Positions 1-5,619 of a DNA stretch of 7,575 bases are shown in pieces; the stretch's first letter is position 1, and each line of letters begins with the position of its first letter. The stretch lies in contig CABVRQ010000107.1 in the NCBI GenBank assembly GCA_902500695.1, forward strand, positions 3,567 through 11,141. The letters run 5' to 3'. This stretch comes from an uncultured Nitrospira sp. Its GTDB lineage: Bacteria > Nitrospirota > Nitrospiria > Nitrospirales > UBA8639. The notes below the pieces were generated by a model. That model did no database searches. It was not told where the DNA came from and worked only from the letters and a program-made list of their open reading frames with translations. A program made the translations under genes and the position numbers.

Positions 1-12
1 TTGGTCTTTCCA

Positions 13-429
13 CTAGCCCAGATTGGATTCCGCAAAAAAGTACCGAATCTCAATTTGAGCATTCTCGGCCGAATCGGACCCATGCACCGCATTGGCCTCA
101 ATAGAAGCCCCATGCGCGGCTCGAATAGTTCCCGGATCGGCTTTTTTGGGATCGGTCGCTCCCATCAGATCACGGTGTGTTTTAACCGCGTCCTTCCCTT
201 CCAACACCACGACCACCACCGGCCCTGAACTCATATAGGTCGTCAAATCGTTAAAGAAGGGGCGTTCTCGATGCACGGCATAGAACCCTTCCGCTACCCC
301 TTTGGATAACCGCATCATTTTCATGGCAACCGGAAATAATCCGGCCTCCTCATAACGGCGGACAATATCACCAATTGCATGTTTGGCCACCGCATCAGGC
401 TTAATAATTGCTAACGTCCGCTCTGACAT
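13..429 (-). CDS. ndk: Nucleoside diphosphate kinase
   Basis: This cytoplasmic enzyme moves the gamma-phosphate from ATP to other (d)NDPs through a phosphohistidine, balancing the nucleotide pools. The 138-residue product has the length of bacterial short-form Ndk. It opens with the family signature IIKPDAV (residues 8-14). The active-site block NAVHGSDS (113-120) places the catalytic histidine at H116. Nucleotide-contact residues seen in the family are present: K10, Y50, R86 in HRDLMGATDP, R103 in the TIR motif, and N113. The segment AAHGAS (104-109) after TIR differs from the GDFG-like form I know best but keeps the length. The ATG at 429 is preceded by AAAGGA with a 7-base spacer. The gene lies 100 bases downstream of the GH13 gene and appears to have its own promoter. 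The TAG stop is 12 bases from the window edge, so the gene is complete. Identification is secure. Confidence 0.97.
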   Translation of the reverse strand: MSERTLAIIKPDAVAKHAIGDIVRRYEEAGLFPVAMKMMRLSKGVAEGFYAVHRERPFFNDLTTYMSSGPVVVVVLEGKDAVKTHRDLMGATDPKKADPGTIRAAHGASIEANAVHGSDSAENAQIEIRYFFAESNLG

Positions 430-476
430 TCTTCTCGTCCTTTCCCAAAAATCCCATAATAAAACCCTGTGAATAA

Positions 477-503
477 AGAAAGGAGCATTTTACGGCCCCT
501 TCT
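477..503 (-). terminator. Possible weak terminator after the GH13 gene
   Basis: Read on the minus strand, the arms AGAAGGGG and CTCCTTTCT can pair as an 8-base stem that includes two G-U wobbles, followed by TTATT. The stem is less regular on the plus strand, which favours minus-strand use. The U-tract is short and interrupted, and the hairpin overlaps the predicted ndk promoter, so it may be a partial terminator or chance pairing. Confidence 0.3.
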
Positions 504-515
504 ATTCAGTTGCAA
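487..515 (-). promoter_or_regulatory. Predicted sigma70-type promoter for ndk
   Basis: On the minus strand a -35 element TTGCAA (510-515, four of six consensus bases) is followed by exactly 17 bases and then a -10 element TAAAAT (487-492, five of six). Transcription would start near 480 and leave a leader of about 50 bases before the ndk ATG. It sits just downstream of the GH13 stop and overlaps a possible terminator hairpin. The spacing and position support it, but this is a motif match by eye. Confidence 0.45.
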
Positions 516-529
516 TCTCAAGACCACAC

Positions 530-1825
530 TTAAAAGTCTGTAATCACAATGACTTCGGCTGGCTGGAACACCACTCGCTCAGGAAGGGATTGGGAACCAG
601 GATGCTGATCGAGCGAGCTGACACGCCACAGTCTGGGAGAAGACGGGAGGGTACCCAAATCACCGATGGCCACATCAACCGGTTCATGAACATGTGTATT
701 GAGACAGAGGAGCGCCCAATTGTGTGAATTTTCCAACGACCGCCGTTCCAAAACGCACAGGTTGGGGTGACTCATCGACCGTTGAACCAGCTCCCCTTCC
801 CCTTGCCAAAGCGGCACCTCCAACTTCCAATGATTCACCGCACGGATAAAACTCTGCAAATCCCATCGTGGGGATTCCCAATCATCAGGGTTGGTCTCCA
901 CCACATGCAGTGACCGTTGAAATCCGAATTCATACCCCATCGGGATCATGAGGCCGGTAGAAAACAAAGCGGCAAAGGCATAGCGTTGGCGTTGAACCGC
1001 CTCATGCCCTCCAGACTCGGCCGCCAGGCGCGGGGTATCATGAGATTCAGGAAACCCAATGGAGGGCATATTCTGAAATTCACGGTGCTGGGTTAAACAC
1101 CAGGCGTCCTTGAAGTTCCACCATTTGGAGCTGTTACAAAAAAAGTGAAACCCCGCGTCCCCAAGCGCGCGCGTCTGCTCCAGGGTACATCCCAGATTTT
1201 CCGCCCAAAAGACAGCTTGCGGATTCACGCGTTGCGCCCGTTTAATCAGGAAACTCCACAACTCACCTGGAACTTTATAGGCCGCATCACATCGAAACCC
1301 TTGAAAACCCAACTCAAGATACCGGTCGACCAATTTCCCCCAAAACTCCCAGAGATGCTCACGGTCGGGAGAATGCCGATTATCAATTTCAGCTAAGTCG
1401 CCCCACACCGTTTTCTTGCTGGGATCAACCGGGTCAACCGCATAGGGGTTTTCAACTTTTCCGTGTTCATCCCGCATATACCAGTCGGGGTGCTGAGACA
1501 CTAAGGATGAATCGATGGCGGTGTGGTTCAGTACCAAATCCACCATGGGCGCCAGGCCGCATTGGGCAATACCTTGAAGCGTGGGACGCAACACATCAAG
1601 ACGCTGATCCTGAGTCCCTTCCGGCAGAAATGCCGGATTCAGGAGATCGTATTCCTTGATCGCATATAAACTTCCCGAGAATCCGGGGAGATGAATGGGA
1701 TTCACAAAGAGCCAATTAAATCCCATACCTGCCGCCCGCTCCGCATGAGAAAGCCAGCGATCACACGGCCCGGCCAGGCGTGGAAAGAGATTATAGATAA
1801 GAGGAACGCGGTGCGAAGTGTGCAT
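530..1825 (-). CDS. GH13 alpha-amylase-family hydrolase or glucanotransferase
   Basis: This is a retaining alpha-glucan enzyme of clan GH-H. From the ATG at 1825 it has 431 residues. The positions below count an in-frame TTG one codon earlier as residue 1. All four GH13 regions are visible: region I DLVLNH (97-102), region II GFRCDAA with nucleophile D181, region III AEN with acid/base E210, and region IV ESHD with transition-state stabiliser D264. The catalytic triad is therefore complete. There is no signal peptide, so it is probably cytoplasmic. The block after region I (NHTAIDS, then HPDWY) and region II ending in KVP recall GlgE maltosyltransferases and glycogen debranching enzymes more than secreted amylases. 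It lacks the long N-terminal domains of GlgE. Residues from about 345 form a short C-terminal beta domain. The start lies 10 bases after the upstream reductase stop, with an AGG 9 bases before the ATG, which suggests translational coupling. The exact subfamily and substrate cannot be set by eye. Confidence 0.88.
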   Translation of the reverse strand: MHTSHRVPLIYNLFPRLAGPCDRWLSHAERAAGMGFNWLFVNPIHLPGFSGSLYAIKEYDLLNPAFLPEGTQDQRLDVLRPTLQGIAQCGLAPMVDLVLNHTAIDSSLVSQHPDWYMRDEHGKVENPYAVDPVDPSKKTVWGDLAEIDNRHSPDREHLWEFWGKLVDRYLELGFQGFRCDAAYKVPGELWSFLIKRAQRVNPQAVFWAENLGCTLEQTRALGDAGFHFFCNSSKWWNFKDAWCLTQHREFQNMPSIGFPESHDTPRLAAESGGHEAVQRQRYAFAALFSTGLMIPMGYEFGFQRSLHVVETNPDDWESPRWDLQSFIRAVNHWKLEVPLWQGEGELVQRSMSHPNLCVLERRSLENSHNWALLCLNTHVHEPVDVAIGDLGTLPSSPRLWRVSSLDQHPGSQSLPERVVFQPAEVIVITDF

Positions 1826-1835
1826 CAAAGCAAAC

Positions 1836-3194
1836 CTACTCTTTCTCTGGACAGACTTGAGGTGGACGACTATCCGAAACCAGGCCTTTGGAAAAGATCA
1901 TTTTGCCGACTTGTTTCACATTGGCGCACAAGTCACCCAATCCAGGAGTGACCAGGCGAAACGGCCCGCCGCGTTCGGAAGGAAAGGGCGCACCATCCAA
2001 TTCATACACCAGGACGCCAAACTCCACAGCTTGCTTCATCGTCAGACAGGCCGAAAATTTTCCATCCTGCGACTCGAAGGTCACATGGTCGGCTCCCACA
2101 TCAAGGGTCACAACATCAAGTAGTGCTTGAAGTTTGACGCCTCGAATATTCATGCCGGGCATCAATGTGGGCAATTCAGAAATCTGATGCATCGCAGGAA
2201 GTTGCGCCAGCGTCGTTCGCGTAAAGTGGAGAGTCTGCATGATGTCCCCGCCTACCTCTATCGCGTCCTCGGCGGAAGGCTTGGATGCGGTCATGGCCAC
2301 AATGAATGCCGTTAACATGTCATTCATGGGAGTGGGCACAGCAAACGCCCTGCCTTGTTCGCTTATAAAACCATTCAGCTCATCAATCTCAGTGGGCCGT
2401 CCGGCCAACCAATCATCATACATCGACGTATGAATATCCCGAAGCTCTTGAGCCCACTTGACCACCTTCTCCGGCATATCCTCATCCAACGGTACTCGGT
2501 GCACAGCCATGGCCACCGCCGAAACCTCCCGCACGATGGTCGCAATGACCGGTTGGAACTCCGGATGATCCAAGGCTTTTGCCACCCGATCATTCAGTAA
2601 TACCGTCAAGGGGTTAAAGACACAATTCCAACACATTTTCTCCCACTTGGCGCGCCGGATATCAGGATTGATAAAACAGGGAATGCCTGCCCCTTTAAAT
2701 AACGCCAACATGGCTTGGAGCCTGGGCGTTTCCATACCCAACGGTTCGCCAATGGTCAGCATCCCTTTTTTATAATGGTCGATCACCCCCGGCTCAGCAA
2801 TCTTGGAATAAATAAACGCCACCCCGCCCACAATCCGCTCACGGCCAAAGCGGGTCATCAGCGTATCCTCAATCGTCACCCCATTTTGCAAGGTCAGAAT
2901 AATCGTGTCCGGTTTCACCAGCGGCTCAATCTGATCCATAACCTCATCCAGGTTATAGGCTTTGATCCCCAACACAATCAGATCCGGTTGGGGCAATTCC
3001 CTGGGATCGGAAGCCACGGTGGGATGCACGGTAAAGCTCTCACCAATCGCGCTCCTGATGGTCAACCCGTTTTTGGCGATCGCTTCTCTGGTGCGCGGCC
3101 TGAGGAGAAATGACACATTCGGATTGTGGCGAGCCAGATGCGCCCCGAAATACCCACCAACCGACCCCGCCCCCACAAACAAAATCTCCTTCAT
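1836..3194 (-). CDS. PanE/ApbA-type 2-dehydropantoate reductase with C-terminal molybdopterin-domain-like extension
   Basis: Residues 1-325 form a ketopantoate reductase, the NADPH enzyme of the pantothenate and CoA pathway. The Rossmann motif GAGSVGGYFG is at 8-17. Family residues follow in order: K78 in GIKAY, N104 in LQNGV, the likely catalytic K186 in WEKMCWN, N190 and N194 in the NCVFNPLT block, S257, and E269 in TEIDELNG. At 452 residues it is about 150 longer than the usual 300. Residues about 350-434 read like the second half of the sulfite-oxidase-type molybdopterin-binding domain: GVKLQALLD, then DGKF, VLVYELDGAPFPSERGGP, FRLVTPGLG and a VKQVGKMIF end. The first half, which carries the cofactor-binding cysteine, is missing, so molybdenum binding is doubtful. 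The ATG at 3194 has AAAGAAAGG with a 7-base spacer. An in-frame TTG eight codons upstream is less likely. The GH13 gene follows after 10 bases. True PanE activity is uncertain because many paralogs differ in substrate. Confidence 0.9.
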   Translation of the reverse strand: MKEILFVGAGSVGGYFGAHLARHNPNVSFLLRPRTREAIAKNGLTIRSAIGESFTVHPTVASDPRELPQPDLIVLGIKAYNLDEVMDQIEPLVKPDTIILTLQNGVTIEDTLMTRFGRERIVGGVAFIYSKIAEPGVIDHYKKGMLTIGEPLGMETPRLQAMLALFKGAGIPCFINPDIRRAKWEKMCWNCVFNPLTVLLNDRVAKALDHPEFQPVIATIVREVSAVAMAVHRVPLDEDMPEKVVKWAQELRDIHTSMYDDWLAGRPTEIDELNGFISEQGRAFAVPTPMNDMLTAFIVAMTASKPSAEDAIEVGGDIMQTLHFTRTTLAQLPAMHQISELPTLMPGMNIRGVKLQALLDVVTLDVGADHVTFESQDGKFSACLTMKQAVEFGVLVYELDGAPFPSERGGPFRLVTPGLGDLCANVKQVGKMIFSKGLVSDSRPPQVCPEKE

Positions 3195-3201
3195 CCGATG
3201 A

Positions 3202-3210
3202 CCTTTCTTT
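3202..3210 (-). promoter_or_regulatory. Ribosome binding site fixing the reductase start at 3194
   Basis: AAAGAAAGG on the minus strand lies 7 bases before the ATG at 3194. It would fall inside the coding region if the in-frame TTG at 3218 were used, so it supports the shorter protein that begins directly at the Rossmann strand MKEILFVGAG. Confidence 0.7.
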
Positions 3211-3289
3211 ACTGGCAAAAATTCGTGTAATTCTTTAGATATTTGACGGCCAGCTTAAGCCTATGTAAGACCTCAACGATATTATCATC

Positions 3290-3353
3290 CTGAGCCGGAG
3301 GATCTGTGCCCAGGACAAACATCTCCAGAACCTAGCAAGATTCTTCGTTTCAA
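3290..3353. repeat. Degenerate dispersed palindromic repeat (MITE/REP-like)
   Basis: The only gene-free stretch between the reductase and trmL (3195-3428, 234 bases) holds imperfect terminal inverted repeats at 3290-3304 (CTGAGCCGGAGGATC) and 3339-3353 (GATTCTTCGTTTCAA), which match at 10 of 15 positions. The left arm also forms a small ATCCT/AGGAT hairpin. The pattern of TCATCCTGAGC, then GGATCTGTGCC, then AGATTCTTCG resembles a non-coding repeat I recall in many environmental bacterial genomes, usually ending in CTTCGCTCAGAATGACA. Here the ends have decayed. The family assignment is from memory. I see nothing else convincing in this gap. Confidence 0.45.
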
Positions 3354-3428
3354 GTTTCCCGAGAAATTCCCAAAATTGAAAGTACCTACTCTAGCAGAAT
3401 TAGCTTCCCTCGCCTACGGACCTATGGC

Positions 3429-3893
3429 CTACTTGGCGCCATGGAAATGCAACTGTCGCCAGGCTTCATAAACGACGACAGCCACTGCATTGCTCAAGTT
3501 GAGGCTACGAGAATCAGGCCGCATCGGAATGCGTATCCGATGGTCTGGAGGAAGGGCTTCTAAAATATGGGCAGGCAGGCCCCGCGTCTCGGGGCCAAAG
3601 TACAAGGCGTCCCCAGGTTGGAAGGCCACCTCGTGGTAGGGTCTCTGGCCTTTAGTGGTAACGCCAAAAATTCGTAAGGGCTTTTGAGCATCCAGATAAT
3701 CCTGCAGCGTGGGATAATCCTTCATCCTGGCCAATTCATGATAATCCAACCCGGCCCGACGCGCCCGTTTATCATCCAGCTCAAATCCCAACGGATGAAT
3801 CAGATGCAAGCCGAATCCCGTGTTCGCACACAGACGAATAATATTCCCGGTATTCGGCGGAATCTCCGGTTCATAGAGAACAACATCTAACAT
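3429..3893 (-). CDS. trmL: tRNA (cytidine/uridine-34 2'-O)-methyltransferase TrmL
   Basis: This SPOUT-class enzyme methylates the ribose of wobble base 34 in tRNA-Leu species, using S-adenosylmethionine, in the cytoplasm. The 154-residue product matches TrmL length and has no extra RNA-binding domain. The three SPOUT motifs are clear: motif 1 PEIPPNTGNIIRLCANTG (9-26), motif 2 YFGPETRGLP (98-107), and motif 3 RIPMRPDSRSLNLSNAVAVV (121-140), whose residues form the knot around SAM. The ATG at 3893 begins the family's usual MLDVVLYEPE. Only a modest GAAG lies about 8 bases before it. The gene sits 35 bases behind the DoxX-like gene on the same strand, so co-transcription is likely. A degenerate copy of its first 30 codons lies upstream of that gene. 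Identification is secure. The exact tRNA target is known from E. coli TrmL, not shown here. Confidence 0.95.
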   Translation of the reverse strand: MLDVVLYEPEIPPNTGNIIRLCANTGFGLHLIHPLGFELDDKRARRAGLDYHELARMKDYPTLQDYLDAQKPLRIFGVTTKGQRPYHEVAFQPGDALYFGPETRGLPAHILEALPPDHRIRIPMRPDSRSLNLSNAVAVVVYEAWRQLHFHGAK

Positions 3894-3928
3894 TGATGAC
3901 GCTTCGAACCTTTCTTATTTCCAGGAGT

Positions 3929-4291
3929 TCATTTATTTGCTGGATTCTTGCCAGGATCTTTTCTCATAGTCCAAGCCAAAACGAGCAGAAGACCGAGAAG
4001 CACAAGTGGGACAGGCACAGCACCCATTTCTCCAGCCTTCAGGTGTGTCAGCGCCGCACCCACCATAGTGATGCTCAAGACCACAATGCCATACCATTGC
4101 GTCTTCGGAAGAAACAAACTGACTCCGCCGCCGACTTCAATGAACCCAGTTAAATATACAAACCAGAGGGGATACCCCCATTGGGCAAAATGTTCAACCT
4201 GGGACTGGCTGCCCATGAGCTTGGCTCCACCCGCTGCAATAAAAAAAATTCCTAACAACACCGCCAGGACAATGTTCATCACGCGCTTCAT
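3929..4291 (-). CDS. DoxX-like small membrane protein
   Basis: This 120-residue protein has four hydrophobic segments, at about 5-21, 42-60, 67-84 and 91-108, and a lysine-rich tail (RKDPGKNPANK) likely in the cytoplasm. The spacing and the motifs AAGGAKLMGS (19-28), WGYPLWFVYLTGFIEVGGG (38-56) and the later short helices are typical of the DoxX/DoxX-like superfamily, whose members have varied and mostly unproven roles in redox or stress settings. No catalytic residues can be named. The start is set by GGAGG 4 bases before the ATG at 4291. The open frame continues upstream to 4405, but that part is a fossil of trmL read in frame and is not a natural N-terminus. The gene is 35 bases ahead of trmL, and is probably co-transcribed with it. 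The family call is confident and the function is unknown. Confidence 0.82.
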   Translation of the reverse strand: MKRVMNIVLAVLLGIFFIAAGGAKLMGSQSQVEHFAQWGYPLWFVYLTGFIEVGGGVSLFLPKTQWYGIVVLSITMVGAALTHLKAGEMGAVPVPLVLLGLLLVLAWTMRKDPGKNPANK

Positions 4292-4295
4292 GACA

Positions 4296-4300
4296 CCTCC
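4296..4300 (-). promoter_or_regulatory. Ribosome binding site fixing the DoxX-like start
   Basis: GGAGG on the minus strand lies 4 bases before the ATG at 4291, a slightly short spacer but a full anti-SD match. It separates the real membrane protein from the trmL-derived reading frame upstream, which otherwise runs on in the same frame. Confidence 0.7.
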
Positions 4301-4323
4301 AACCCATACAGGAAAAGAGAAAT

Positions 4324-4415
4324 GATGCAAGCCGAATGGGATGCTCGCACACAGACGAATAATATTCCGCGTATTCGACGGAGTTTCCGGTTCGTGAAGA
4401 ATCAATATCCAGCAT
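4324..4415 (-). pseudogene. Duplicated 5' fragment of trmL, frameshifted
   Basis: The 92 bases match the start of intact trmL (3803-3893) at about 82% by hand alignment: 75 identical positions, 16 mismatches and one extra T at 4402. The copy keeps the ATG (4415) and begins MLDI, like MLDV in TrmL. After the extra base the match continues in another frame as LHEPETPSNTRNIIRLCAS, compared with LYEPEIPPNTGNIIRLCAN. The similarity seems to extend about 20 bases further into the trmL upstream region (compare 3894-3911 with 4416-4435). Only the first 30 or so codons are present; the knot-forming motifs 2 and 3 are absent, so it cannot make an active enzyme. It ends where the DoxX-like gene begins. 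It is either the relic of a tandem trmL copy that was mostly lost or a trace of the event that brought in the DoxX-like gene. Confidence 0.85.
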
Positions 4416-4496
4416 CGTGTCGCTTACGAGCCCGTCTCAGAGGCCTCCTAGAAGGTCACCATTAAATGTCACAGTTGATATAAGAATTGGCCAGCT

Positions 4497-5483
4497 CTAA
4501 CACTCTCGAAGATCAAGGAGGAGCTTCGGTTCTTCTAAGGCGTACCGAATTACGGATTTGACAGTCTCCTTCACAAGCACCAAGGCAGACTCGTCGTTTC
4601 CAAGAGCCGCGAGGGCACCAGTAAACTCAGGGGCGCCACCATGCGCCACCAGGCTACGATAGGCATACATCTTGGACCATACGGTCTCCGGCGGTGTGCT
4701 GCCAAAGGGTGAGTAATCGAGCCTAATACCCCATCGGTTATCGAGCAACGCCACTTTCTTCTTCACCTGGCGAGTTATTGAATCGTAAGGATCTGTCGCT
4801 TTTGGGGCGTGAGTCAACCAGGATTCGAGGATCCCAAAATACCCTAAGAAACGGAGCGGAGACTTGTGTGGGAGTCCTTTGAGTTGACTGAGTTGTGTAG
4901 CAAGGCGTTTCATATTGATGTGACGAGGATCATGCTCTTTAAGACGCAAATGGATAGCTCTGATCATTTCAATATCTCTCGCGGAGACATCAAGGAAGAA
5001 GGTATTGCTGTACCGTGCTTCATCTAGTACATGAAATAGACGTCCTTCATTCCAATTCACCGCATAGTCCAGCTCGCCAGCGACATCGCTGTACAGAACT
5101 GTAAAACCAACTTCAAGTTCAAGGGGGGCGAGGTCAAATGCATACTGTAAATTGTTCATTGTGGTGTTGAAACCCCTGAATGCAATTACGAAATATCTCC
5201 ACTCAATTTCGGGCAATATTTCAATAGTTCCACCAGGATGAGGCCAACGGTGCCTCCAAAAGTACCTATAATTGTGCAGCCAACTCCCAACCATTCGCTG
5301 CAGAGTCTGCTCGATGACTGCAATTTCTTTCAAGGTCGCTCGTCTGATCAGATGCCCCGGGATCAGCGTATGCTCTACCCCGTCTTCGAGATGCCCAACA
5401 TTCATCACAAAGGCAAAGCTCTCAGGGGAGACTATCTCGGTCTTTTTCTGCAAATCAGTATTCGGTTGCTGTTCGGACGCCAT
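4497..5483 (-). CDS. Uncharacterised protein with C-terminal HEPN-type RxxxxH motif
   Basis: I do not recognise a named family for this 328-residue protein. Near the C-terminus KMYAYRSLVAHGG (271-283) contains R276-x4-H281 followed by glycines, the form seen at the end of helix 3 in HEPN domains, where arginine and histidine make up a metal-independent RNase site. The helix FLGYFGILESWLTH (212-225), with E220, fits an earlier HEPN helix, so the domain would span about 205-320. Residues 1-200 are a mixed alpha/beta region without known motifs. It is rich in aromatics (FVIAFRGFNTTMNNLQYAFD) and may be a sensing part. There is no signal peptide or membrane helix. The ATG at 5483 has GAAGG 5 bases upstream. 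The gene stands alone, with no nucleotidyltransferase antitoxin beside it. HEPN RNases of this general kind occur in phage defence and toxin-antitoxin systems, but a role here is inference. The R-x4-H could also be non-catalytic. Confidence 0.72.
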   Translation of the reverse strand: MASEQQPNTDLQKKTEIVSPESFAFVMNVGHLEDGVEHTLIPGHLIRRATLKEIAVIEQTLQRMVGSWLHNYRYFWRHRWPHPGGTIEILPEIEWRYFVIAFRGFNTTMNNLQYAFDLAPLELEVGFTVLYSDVAGELDYAVNWNEGRLFHVLDEARYSNTFFLDVSARDIEMIRAIHLRLKEHDPRHINMKRLATQLSQLKGLPHKSPLRFLGYFGILESWLTHAPKATDPYDSITRQVKKKVALLDNRWGIRLDYSPFGSTPPETVWSKMYAYRSLVAHGGAPEFTGALAALGNDESALVLVKETVKSVIRYALEEPKLLLDLREC

Positions 5484-5551
5484 CTTAACCTTCGACTTTG
5501 AACCGATGTATCGACGTTATAGAAAAAAATGTTTTTGAGCACCTTATCCCT

Positions 5552-5579
5552 GCAGAATAGGAGTCTGTCCCCTTTCTGC
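5552..5579. repeat. Short REP-like hairpin element
   Basis: GCAGAA (5552-5557) and TTCTGC (5574-5579) are perfect inverted arms around a 16-base centre, which itself has a GGA/TCC pair around GTCTG. The core AATAGGAGTCTGTCCCCTTT resembles a short element I recall near REP-associated Y1 transposases and in decayed intergenic regions of many bacteria. No transposase is present here. It lies in the gap between the membrane protein stop and the HEPN gene start, where it could also act as a weak terminator for the former, though no T-run follows directly. Confidence 0.45.
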
Positions 5580-5619
5580 GTTGAGCGACCTGTTATACTG
5601 TTTAAGGAGACTGAACATC

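Noticed and set aside
1836..2170. C-terminal tail of the reductase as an active molybdoenzyme domain
   Set aside because: The half of the fold that carries the metal-ligand cysteine is missing, so catalysis at molybdenum is not supported.
3195..3260. Possible promoter for the PanE-like gene
   Set aside because: The best combination I could find (TTAAGC, 17 bases, AAGAAT) matches only 3 and 4 of six consensus bases, too weak to annotate.
3929..4405. Longer DoxX-like reading frame of 158 residues starting at 4405
   Set aside because: The first 38 residues are a frame-shifted fossil of TrmL, and GGAGG precedes the ATG at 4291, so the 120-residue form is the real protein.
5591..5599. Extended -10 promoter-like TGTTATACT on the plus strand
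   Set aside because: No -35 match at the right distance, and no plus-strand gene follows. It would run antisense into the membrane protein gene.
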